DNA from: Amblyornis subalaris
Taxonomy: Eukaryota > Chordata > Aves > Passeriformes > Ptilonorhynchidae
DNA: 64,000 nucleotides
Direction of reading: 5' to 3'
Assembly: GCA_018881555.1 (NCBI GenBank)
Contig: JACAXG010000256.1
Location: forward strand, 349,188-413,187
Both the position numbers and the translations under genes were made by a program. Shown here in pieces: positions 25,801 to 37,800 of this stretch (its first letter is position 1; the number at the start of each line of letters is the position of its first letter). The notes beneath the pieces were generated by a model. The model saw only the letters and a program-made list of their open reading frames with translations, did no database searches and had not been told where the DNA came from.

Positions 25801-28800
25801 CATCTTCTTGTTGTTAAACATATGTTATCAAATGCTTTGCATGCTCAAAAGAAGTTGTAATTAGTCTGTCAGAGTAACTTTCTACTTTTGTCTAGAAGTG
25901 GGTGTGAGGCAGCTCAAGGTGCTTGACCTGGTTTGGTTAGGAAACATTCAAAGTTATTTAAAACATTTTGGTGTCATACATTTATGATCTGTTAGATCGG
26001 TCTCTTTCCCTGAGACAGCGCTGAGAACATAGAGAGTCCTCTTAGCTGGAGATGTGTTGGAAGCAGCCCAGCCTTGTGTGGTTTCCGTGGGAGGGTCAGC
26101 AGAGGAGCCGTGTTTGGCCAGTTCAGTGGCAGTTAGGTGGATGTCATGAGCCTTGTGGTCGGTGTACAGCCTCACCTGCCAGCAGCATGAGTGGCAGGAG
26201 GACTCCATGAACAGGACGGTGTAGCAGGGAGCAGGCAGAGGGGGCAATGTCTCCCTGTGTACCTGGAAAAAACCAGCATGCAGGTGCTCAGTGAGCTGGA
26301 TGGGCTCGCCCAGGAGCTGGCAGGCAGCAGTGCCCAGATGCTCGGCACCCTGCAGCCACACTGTGCCTGGTGGCCCCATCCAAATGCTCAAAGACCCTGT
26401 TGGCAGTGCTCCTTCCCAAATACCAGCCAGGTGCCTTGGCTGGCATCTTCTCCGCATGTTCTTACAACTTTTCTGGATGTGCAAACCACCATTGGCCTCT
26501 TCTCTCCTGGGAGGTTCCTTCTGCCTCTGTTGTTTTTGGTATACCGCTGTGGGCTGGGATGGAGCTGGAGGCACAGGGGTGGGGCCGCAGGGGCCGCTGG
26601 TGTCCATGTGACCAATTGGCCGATTCCCACTGGGCAGAGAGCATGGTGTTTGCCCTTTCTCTGTAGTTCCCCAGTGTCCTTCCCCACCCTTCACGCCTCC
26701 GGTGTGTCCACCTGCACCCGAGGGTGAGCGTAAGGCCATGTTACCAATGGGCAGGTGGACACCGGCAGTTGACCAGCTCTGCCCGCCCGGCACCAGCGGC
26801 CGTCTGCGCTGGCAGCGTGGGGAGAGGTCTCGACATCTGCTTGTGCAGGAGTGGTTTTGAAGGGAAGCATTGTGTGTTTTCTGCGGCAGTTCCCATGCGG
26901 AGGTGATGAAAAGTGTGTGTTTTGGCAAATCTTTTGTTTTATTGTGGTGGCTTGCGGCGGGGCAGCTCCGAGCAGCCGCCGCCGCTTTGACAAAGCACCA
27001 GAGGATTCTGTTAAAAAGTTGTGTTTAGTAATTGTAGTCGTCGTGTCAGACCATAACTGACTCGGAGCTGAAGGATTTTTGCGAGATGAGTAGCTATGCC
27101 AGCAGGGACCCAAGTCTCCTGGGCCAGCCGCGCTCTCATTAAGATTTGCCGCTAGCCGTGGCGGTGTTCGGCAAGTATGTGACGTGCATGCTGTTATTGT
27201 ATGCTTGGCTTGTCAGCCTGCAGCTTTCTGACACTCACTTATGTCACTCTTTATTCAGAGACGAAGAAGCTTTTGATAATTTGACAAGACAAGCTCTTAA
27301 ACGATCTAGGTCATGGCCTTCACTGTCTGTGATTGTGAACATATTTCCTGAAAGCCCTGTCACTCATCACAGCTACATTTTCTCCCGGGGAGCCGCGGGC
27401 CCGTCCCGGTCTCCTGTCAGCGCGTGCATTTTGGTTATTCATACGCCAAATACAGTAGTGGGGTTTTTCCTTGCCTTTCGCCGGCGCTCGCATGTTAGCG
27501 GGGCTAATCCGCTCCCCCGCGCCGCGCGCCCCGCAGCGCCGCCGTCGAGGGCCCTCTCGGCGCGAGGCAGACGACCGGCCGAGGGGAGCGGAAAGGAGGA
27601 AAGGCCGCTTAGTGCCGGTTTTGTGTTTGCTCATTGTTGTGGAAATATGAGAACTGGTGGCAAGGGCCTCGTCTATTGAGCTCTCGAGTCCCGGTCTGCT
27701 GTCAGGGGCTGTTTGAGATTGAGTGTTTTATTTTCTTTGATGTTCACGTTGGAGAATAGGGAAGTGGGAATTAAACAACAGATGCATTAAACCGTTGTTC
27801 TGGTAAAACAATAATTAGCACCTGATAAAATTCAATATGGGTCAAAATGTGCAGTACCCAGGCTTGATCCGTCTGGTATGGCACCCTGCGTGGAGTCGGC
27901 CTCGGGCACGAGTGGTCACCTGTCCACACTCACTGGACATAGTCCGTGGCAGCAGAGACACAGATTTGGGGGAATACTGGCCCGGCACTCCCACAGCCCA
28001 AGGTGTTGGCAGGTGAGGGATGCACCCCTCGCCCGTGCACGCGGCGGCCGCGCGGCGGCAGTGCCACGGCCCTCCAGAGTAGGCACCTTTTGTGCTGGTA
28101 CATCTGAATGCAAGTAAGGTCAGACCACTGGGGCAGGAAATAAATGCAATTTTATTTTAATGTAGTTCATCACGCTGCCATAGTGGCTGGGTACCACGAG
28201 GGCTTTTCTTTCAATGAGGGCCGTTCATGGTTAAGTTCTTTTAAATAAATAAGGAAAATCATGGGTTGGGCAGCGGTTGTGTCTGCCTATGTGTCTTCCA
28301 TAGCAAACCTCTCTGCTTCATTTGAGGAGCCAGTGTTTGGTGGTAATTGTTAAACATACTTTTAGTCATTCTGCAATAAAAGATGCAGACAATAACCGTG
28401 AGCTGATGTGAGGTAACAAGGTTCCTGGTTAAAAGCATCATCTCTAAAAAGCTGCTGTTTAACAGTCACCCCTCCTTGGCTATGGCACCCAACTTCATAA
28501 TGGTGAGCAGTATTACCCCGAGTCGCCATCTAAATGAAGGAATATGCTCAGCCAATCTTCCCTCACCACCTTCCCCCTTACCTCCTTTTGGTTTTCCCAC
28601 ACCCTTAAAGCATCCGTGAGGATAAAACCCACCTCTGGACAGCACCACAAAGGCGCTGGGGCTGCACCTCTCCCAGGGTTTTGACAAGAGCTCTGCTAGC
28701 TGTGGTTCCCACTCTGAGTTACAGATTTTTGCTCAAAGTGATGTCTTTGTGTCCAGAGCGGAAAAAATACCCAACCGAACAATGATTCAAAAATAGATTT

Positions 28801-31800
28801 TGTTATTATGATGATTATTAAATATGTGTCGTGTGAGTAAAGGTCATATCACAGACTGGCATTTTGCCAGTATAGGATGACTCGTTGATTGCGATTTTTC
28901 AACCATATTAGCCTGGGCACACTGTGGTAATCGAAAACTATCCAGAACTAATGTATAAATAACTGCCTGCTACCCCTGAGCTGGACCAGCACAGCTGTCC
29001 TGCACAGCTGAAGCCTCTTCAGGTCTGAAGGAGATGATGAGAGCTCTAGTACAAAATTTTTACAGGTTAGAGAGTGTTTATGTTTTGCCTCTCTGAACCC
29101 TGCCTAAGTTAGGGAAGAAGGAAAATCCTTTTGTTTATGTTCAAAGACAGCTCGAGTGTGTGCAAACTGTCAGATCCTCGGTGAGGAATGTGATGTCCTT
29201 CACACATTTCCTTTATAGAAATATTAATATAAAACTCAAATATTTACACACAGTATTTGAGTAAGAGGGGAAATGTTGAACCATTACACAGAACAGATTG
29301 TAGGTTTTTCTGCAGAAAATTATGTTACGGGTGGAATGAATAATAAATAATATAATTTCCATCACATCTGGGGAAAACACACTGTATGTGCCACAGGGTG
29401 ACTGGCAAAAACTTGGATTTTATTTTGAGAGATACTAGTTGTGGTGTGGGTTTTTTTTAATTAACATGCTCCATCAAAATAAAAGAAGGCAAGAATTTAG
29501 GCATGAGTGAGAAATTTATTCAAAATCTAAAGAAATGTTAATAGTACTCATTTGAAAGTAGTCATGGGGCTTCAATGTTTGAAACTGCAGCTGCAGCATA
29601 TTATGGAGAAGACATGGAATAACTGTATTTCTTCTTAAAGTACTGAAAATGAAGGTTGGTATGAACCAAATTGCTAATTGTTCAAAGGACTAAGAAGCTG
29701 TTCTAAGGAGAGGGTAAATGTTCTGAAGAGAAGTGAAAGCCCTCCACTGCAGTAACTGTGCACCAAAATGATAAAAACTGCCACAATTTCCGCGTCTGTC
29801 TGTGGCTCAGGGGCCATCACAAATACTGTACGTTTTGCAAACGCATTAAGAACCCCTAAGAGAGTGATCTGAGCCTCAGTGACTACCACTATGTACTGAT
29901 TTTGTTTTAAAGATCCACGTTTTCCTCTTTACCGTCTCTCATGTGTCCCTCAGGTCGATCGTGTCACTGCTGTGACTCAAGAACCTGCTCTTAAAAATTT
30001 TTTTACAAAGGGCTGCACTTAGGAATGGTGTGAGAGTCTGGCAATTAAAAAAATAATAAAAAGTAAAAAAAAATGCAAGCAAGCCATTGTAAAAATAGAA
30101 ACATTAAAGCAATCTGTTATGGTTCTTGTTTACAGCTCATCTGACATGAGGCTGCTGAGTATTATTACATGTAACAATTATATTTTGATTAGGAAAGAGA
30201 TAGGTACAAAAAAGATAAAATAGTTTTGTTCCTATGTGAAAGGAAGGCACCTTGTGATTTAATTTCTAGAGCGTTATGTAAATTTAAAATGTCAGAAAAT
30301 GTAGAACTTAAATCCGCCCCTGTTTGTTTTGCACCATTAATGCTTCCTACAGTCACGAGCACACTGCTCTCCCAAACTTCTGCCCCTCGGAGAAAAAGGG
30401 CAGAGAGAAAACTGTTACTGGCTTTCTGACAATGGCAGGGAGTGTGTTAAACCAGTGTAAAATTCAATTAAACTGTCTAGCCGGGTTTTTGAAGCTGAAA
30501 TGCAGACCCTTTCAGTTAAGCTTCTTATTTTCCTGTGACCGACACCAGTGGATACTGTGTTATGCCAAAACCAACAGGCTGTAAAGCACCTTGTTTCATG
30601 CTCCTAGCTGATCAATATTTTTATTTTCCAGGCTTGCCCAGAAATATGGAGGCAGTATCACCTAACAGTAAGTAGAAACACCTTTTTTATTTTCTTCTAC
30701 ACCCAACCTATTTACTCCTCTGTGAACTGCTGACCATAAAATATAGACAAGCATCTTCTCTGAGAAGATAATAAACATCTGAAGAGTTTTTGAACTGAAG
30801 AAGGCGATGAAACACAGTCACTATTTTTTAAACATCTTTAAAACTTCTGATTTCACTTTAATACTGTAATAATTAAATCGGTGCCTTGCCTCTCCTCTCA
30901 GTGACCACATTTACACATAGAAAAAGTGTTAAGTTTTAAGTTGGGATGCATAACAGAAGCAATAATCCCATCTCAGATATCCCAGATGCTGGTAATTAGT
31001 CATTCTGTGTGACAAAGCTTGCTTCTTAGATGAGTGAAATAAATCTCAGAGTGGAAACATGAATTTGGGGAAAAACACCTCATAAACTTTTGCAGATAAT
31101 TCATAATTAGTCAGGATATAGCTGTGACTGCTTCTTTGGTCTGCATTAGTTGATCTCTAATCCCTGAAACAAGAAAATAAAACTTTGTGAGACTGTGCCA
31201 GTTTATTACTTAAGGTTTTTCCTTATATGTAAAATAGATACAAAAATAAAACAAAATGAGTATAAATTGCAGCTAATATTGAAACCTGGTACAATATTTA
31301 ACCGGTGAAGACAATATTCCTTGGACTGGAGTCACAGATCTCGAACATATTAATTTCTAAAATTGTCGTCCATAGAAACACCTTTAAAGATCAGGGTTTT
31401 GTTGTTCCTCTGAACTTGTGCTGTCGTTGCTCCCCAGATCGGCCTCGCACGTATTTCGCTGTTACAGATAATTAACCCCTGCTCTCTGCTCAAAACAAAG
31501 TAGAAAAGTTTCTCCACTGCTTTTCTTTTCGGATCTTTGGCTTTTTCTCTGGAGCAGTAGATGAGATGTGCTTTATAATTTGTGCCTCCACCTCTTCATA
31601 GCAGTGGAATGCTCTTTTTTCTGCTTTTTTGCTTCAAAATTCAATGAATAGGAGAAATCGGCACTTAAAACCTCTCATTTGTATTTTGTGCATAATGATT
31701 TTAACACAAAGATCTGCTCTGGAAATCCTCCACGCTTCCTCAGAATTTACTTTTAAAGAGATTTGGTAAAGACTTTTTGTTTGGTTCTCTTTTTTGAAGA

Positions 31801-34800
31801 AAAGCATTATGAGTAAAAGGTGCATTCACTGAGTATTTTTGTTTGGTTGGTTTTTTTTTAATTGGATGAAGGAAAAAGGTAAATGCGACTTTCATTATGA
31901 TCCCTAAGGGTGCATGTAAAAACAATTTCTGAAATGTTTGATATTTGATAATAATCAGATAGAAATATTTGGTGCAGTAACATCCTGGATTCTGGTTTTT
32001 ACTGGGATGGGAGATTTAATTTAATTTTAATCTTGCCTGCCATTGAAAATTCCTCGAAAATGAGTTTCCATCAGCAATAATGATTTGACATAAAGATTTA
32101 TGCCTGTAAAAAAAAGAGGGGGTAGCTTAAGCTTGACCAAGTGGTGTACTAGGGCAAAATTTGAGGTATCTTGAGGTAGAAAATTATTTCTGTGGGTTTT
32201 GTAGAAAGCATTCAGGGTTTACACAATTTAATGTAAAGCCAAAAACCGTGTCAAACAAGTATTTGTTAGAAAATGTAGTGGTTAAAAATATGGGTGTATT
32301 ATTAAAAGTACCCATTTGGAAATTTTTGGTGCCTTTCAGGGATGTTTTGAAATGTGGTCAAATATGGGCACACAAAGGTTAATTGGTATTGAGTCAGGCC
32401 CTAGCTTCTGATAAATAGATTTTTTACTTTGCAGTGAATCACAGGTTGTCTGCAAATAATCCACATTTCTGACATGTGGGAAATGTCTTACACGCCTCCA
32501 TTTTTTGCATGGGAAAAGTACCTTTGGCTCAAAGTTACATCAACTGTTGGATTAAGCCTGGAATTTGAAAATTTATGTGGTAAAAGACATGCTCAGTATT
32601 TGTAATAAGTAACTTACAAGAAACTGCATTATCTGAATTGTTTAAAAGTATGAATCCTGGCTTTTATTACTCCCTTTAAATATTCTCTTTTTAACCTGAA
32701 GCGGAGCAGAAGTAAATAATGTTCTGTCAAGAAACAAAACTTCCACATTTTAGAATAATGTCTAATGTTTATATGTATTTTTATATATATATTTTTTTTT
32801 TTAATATATTTATAGGGTTGTAACAAAAAGCCATGATTTTTTACTCTCATACAGCATAGTAGTATTTCACTACAGAAATTAGCTTATAATTTTCCTATTT
32901 TAGAATAAATATTTCAGTACAAACAGGATAATAGCGTAAAGAAAAATAAGACATGTTTCAAACAAAAGTGCTGTTGTGGCTGTCATGGCCCACAGAGGCT
33001 GCCCAGTCGTTGGGGACCACAGAAAAGCTTTTCCTGCACTTCAGCCATCGATACAACCACTAGATTTAAACTGGTTTTGGTAAATTGAGGGTGAGCATCC
33101 CACTCGCAGGTACATGTACATGCACATAAACTCAGGCATTCAGTTTTGTGATAAAACACCATTTTTTTCGCGCCGTTCACAGAGGGCTCTCACAGAGTTT
33201 GTCTGAATGTTTTGCGTTCTATAAAGTATTCTTAGTTAATTACTGTGAATGCCAGTGAAGAACCACATGGCCTTCCACCTCTCTCTTTTATGAGCCTCTT
33301 GGTTATTTTATTCATTTTCCGGCACTTTCCTAGGAGATGGACTGCCATCTATTGACTCCTCAGAGCCCCTGCACGGCGTGCGGGGCAGCTCGAACAATGA
33401 CTCAATAACAAACCCATTCTGCTCTTGGGGATGGTGGTGGGGTTTGTTGACGTTGGCCGTGGTGACAAATTTGAGCACATTGCAAATAATTTGTTGTATG
33501 GGCAGAAACATCTTATTCCAACCAAAACAGACTGCCAGCACAAGGAATCTTACAAAGAAATAGCTAAAAGGATTATAAGTGGAATCTTTTAACTTGCCTT
33601 TTGATGGAAAAAAATATTATCATATGGCATTCAATGAAATCTTAGGCTCTGTGATAATCAAAGCTTTATGAGGGGATGAAAGTAGTTTCTTTAAACTTGT
33701 TCTTTCAACTCTCTTAACTAAAATTATTCTGAAAAAAACCCTCAATCAAAGTCAGCAGAAAAATCCAATTCCCACTGTGGTTTAAGATAATATTTAATAA
33801 CCTCTTTAAGATGGTGATTTAAAACTTTTACACATCATTTTCATCGTGACTGCTGTCTGTATTTCTCCTGTATCAGAGAAGGGAAATTATATTTGTCAAA
33901 ACATATTTCAAGTTTTCGTTCACATAGATATCTATTTGCAGTAAATTGGTTGGTTTTCATACCCACTAATGTTTATCAAAGGGGTTATTGTCAATCAAAT
34001 TATAGGACAAAGACTTCTTTGACAGATTCAGGATAAATAGTTTTGATCGTAGCTTACTGGAGTGTCAGTGATGATATGTGTGATTTTTTTGGGCACGAGG
34101 CGTATGGAGGCCTTGTTGAGTTCTTTGTTCTGGCTTATGAGGACGCTTAGAGTACCACTCTGACTTCCTAAATGCCTGGTGTTCCACAAACCCGGAGTCA
34201 CACGGCCTGTGCTCCGCGAGACATGCCGTCACATCCCCTCCCCACCCCAAGGGCACAGGGGTGCGTACAGTAACGCTTTGTCACCCTCAGAGCACTTGCT
34301 CTTTCTTGTTCCCTTTCTCTTGTCACTTCAGATTTGAGCTATAAATGTAGCGATATTTATTAAGTATTTTGAGTGGATGCCAGGTTATAGCCCTCTAACT
34401 ACAAACAAAAGGTGACTAGTAAATAACACTAAAAAAATCAGTGGAAAAACTTGTGAGAAGAAGGCACCCAGTGATTGTCTTTCATTTGGTTCAATTTTGC
34501 AGTTTATTCTTAAAAAAATACTTCTCCCTTCCAAGTTTGACCGCATGCCTGGTGGCAGCTCCTGTCCTCAGCGGGTCCAGGCTCTGGAGGGGCAGAGCGG
34601 GGGGTCTGCTGCAGCCCCAGGGCGACACATTCCACAGGGTCAGCCCTTCTTCCCTCTGCTGTCGGTGTCAAGGCCGGGGGCGCTGAGCTGGCCTGCCGGG
34701 GGCACCGTGGGCCTGCCTGTCCACAGCCGCAGCTGGGGCCTCGCTCCTGGCCCCTGGGGCACGGTGGCTTCGTGGCCGGAGTGACCTGGGGAAGCTGCTG

Positions 34801-37800
34801 AGAGCGGTTGCGTTTCCACCCAGGCGATGACATCACTGGAGAAAAAAGAGGAAATTTATTTATTTTCAGCACACAGTGACCCTGTTTTGCTCCGGGCGTG
34901 AAGTTGCACTTCTGCCATGAGTCCCCACAGCGTAGCCCGGACTCCACCGGCGCATGGCAGTGCTGGTGGGGGAGACAGAGAAGGCGTCCGGGGCGTCCGT
35001 GTGCTTTGGTGTCAGATGCAGAGTGTGCTGGCTGCAGATCTTACCACAGCTGCATTGTCAGAGCGGCTTGTGCCATGCAGGAACCCATGCGGCCAGTCCG
35101 GCCCAGGGTCAGGATGAGGATACCGCAGTCAAACAGAAATGAACTTCGCAAGTGTTAGAATCTTCTCAGTAAAAACTCAGTAAAGACATACTGTCCCTAA
35201 AATGGGCAGAGCAAGTTTTTTATTTTCCTGAAGTGTTTCTCTGGGTTGATGTGTGTGTTAAAACACAGACCTCACTGGGACCTGGTGTTTTCTTTCTGTA
35301 GGGATTGCCCATTTTTAATAACTCCTTCCTACGCTGGTGCTGCTCCAGCCAGCCACACTGCCTCCGTCCCCCATGCCTACCTTCACCAGCCTCGTCTGTG
35401 TCAAAGCTCCCAGGCCAAGATGGCCACCAACAGGCTTTTAGAACCATCAGAATTTTTAACTAGCAGAAGCTATCAGTTAACACACTTTTTGACAGTTTGT
35501 TAATCTTACTTTTAATCCACTTAACATAAAGGAAGGTGAACCAGGAATGGGCTGGTTTGGCCGTGTGTGTGAAGGACGTGAAGGGACAATGTGTCTTTTG
35601 TGTTTAAATTTTGCGCTCAGATTTCTTTGTGTGAATTATTAAAATTCCTTGTGGCCTGCTACTTTTTTCCTGAAGTGAAAATGTAAGCCATATCCTTGAA
35701 AGTCAATTTTTATCCCTTACAGTGTGACTTCCAGAAAGGGAAAATTAAAAATAATACAACCCTGGCAAAAAATATATAAGCTTGAGAGAGACAGAGTGTG
35801 TTTGGTTTCCAGAGATATTTTTTTAGGGGTTGAGCAGTGAGGGAAGGGATGGGTTTAGGAGTATTTTTGGTAGGAGGTTAATCCTTGGCTTCCTCACAGC
35901 TGTGGCTGTGACATGGGCACAGGGCTGGCTCGGCTGGCCCGACACAAAGACACAGACCTTGGGATCAGCGTGCTCCTCTGGAATGCTTCAGCACCTGGCC
36001 AGTTCCTCTCCAGGTGTTTTAAGGCTATTTCTAGTAACTTCGCTAACAAAAGTGTTTATGAGATAGGCCATGTATTTCTCCTCTTTTGGAATCCCAGAGT
36101 GGGCCCACATGTGCCAATGCTTCATTGTCTATTCAGCAGGATATTTTGTAGGTCAGGCAACTCAGAATTCCCAAAAATATGGATTTAGGGTTAAGATGAC
36201 TCTGGCTCTTGTGAGTTTTGTGGCAACATGAACACCTGGAGCATGACAGTGTCCCCACATCTGCTTGGGAGGTGCTTGGCTTTGTGAGGATTACCTGCCC
36301 TTTGAGATGGTGTTCACCCTGTTAGCCAGGGGACAAGCTGGGGCAGAGCTTGACCAGCAACAGGCAGATATTTTGGTTTTAAACTCTCTGTATTCATTGT
36401 CCAAACCTGGGCCCTCTTGCAAGTTGTTTTCAGTGCCAGAGATGCTCCTGACATGCTACCAACCCTGCACAGCTATCCTGGAGAAAGCCAGCAGGTCAGA
36501 GGGGATTGGTGTGCTGGGCAAAGGGATTTTACTGTTTGTCTTCCCCTATGAATTGTAATTTGCCCTATATTGCCATTCTTTTTCAAGTTTCAGATATTTT
36601 TTGAGGCGATCAGAAACCTAGACCTCAAATCTTTTCCTATTGCAAAGAAATCATATTTCACAAAAGGTATTGTTTCTGATAGTTTGTTGGTTTTTTTCCC
36701 GAAAACAAAGAGAGTTTTAGGTCCCAAAATAAGTGTTATGTTTATAAGCTCAAAGCACAAGCTATAGCTTTCAGTACCAAAGCATGCTAGCTAAGAGTTC
36801 TTTCCCAATATTTATTTGAAAGCTGTATTTAAATTATGATGGGGAAAAGAAGTAGCTTTAATAACCCTGTATAAATTTTCTGCAAGGACCTGAGCAGACA
36901 TTTCGGGTGGGATGCAGAACCTTCCCAGCAGCATGGGCTTCACCTGCCACTTACCTTCATCATGTAACAACCATAGTAGAAGTGTCCTGCTTTCTCTAAC
37001 CTTTATCTGTCCTGTGCTCTTCTGCACCTGCTCCCCAGAAAACAAAATAAAAGGTGCTTTTAAATTGAGGGTTAAAGACAGATTACATCTTGACCAAAAA
37101 TTGCCTTTTCATATATTTCTGGAAGCAGTCTGGGAGTGGGGAAAGGGTGGAATAGAAAGCTTGGCTGACTGAACTAATTAATTCCCATTTCTCTGATTCT
37201 GGGGTTCCAAATGACATTGTTGGGGTGTTTGTCTTGGAGAGCAGCATCCCTTGAAGAACTCTGACTTCACACGCGTCTTGGAGTGGTGTCAGGAACCGTG
37301 TTTGCTGCAAAAGCAATGTCTTTCGGGTCTGCCTTTCAAAGGGAAAGGGAGAAGAGCAGGATATGGAAATTAATGTATTTTAGTGTTTTAAATCTCTGGT
37401 TAGCTAACCCCCGCGTGCCTCGGACACTCTCTGTGCAGTACATAACATTTGATGACGTGTCCCTGCAGCCCAGCGCACCCCAAAACCGGAGAGGTTTGGG
37501 TTATTTTTGTGATACACCAAAGCTGTTGGTAGTTAATTAATCAAACAGAATACTCAAACAGAATAATCAGGGAAGATTCACTACTGAAATATTTCCTCAC
37601 AATCACAGTTCTTTTAAGGGAAAGGATTAAGACAATTTTTTCTTTAACGCTTACAAATTCAGTTGAAAAATTTCACCTCGCTTTCCTTTAGTTTGAAAAG
37701 GTGAATTTACACAAGCATTTAAATTATTATTTATTATTATTGTTATTATTATTATTTCAAATATTAACCATGTAAATAAGGAAGATAGAATTTTCAAGCT

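Larger units (their letters stand above)
22763..30631 (+). other. ZCCHC7 intron, 7.9 kb
   Basis: This intron runs from donor GTGAGT to acceptor TTTTCCAG. It contains a decayed CR1 reverse-transcriptase body (about 24.2-25.2 kb), a CR1 3' end (25.5 kb) and a CpG-rich block (26.9-28.1 kb), each listed separately. The rest is AT-rich intron with no supported exon. The long minus-strand open frame at 25954-26928 has no recognisable domain and overlaps equally open frames on the other strand. Confidence 0.88.

Noticed and set aside
25954..26928. 324-codon minus-strand open frame in the 7.9 kb intron
   Set aside because: No recognisable domain; opposite-strand frames over the same bases are also open, as expected from composition.
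27146..27679. 177-codon open frame across the CpG-rich block, considered as a first exon of an unknown gene
   Set aside because: No domain and no homology seen; the length is explained by high GC. A noncoding transcript start remains possible and is noted as a finding.
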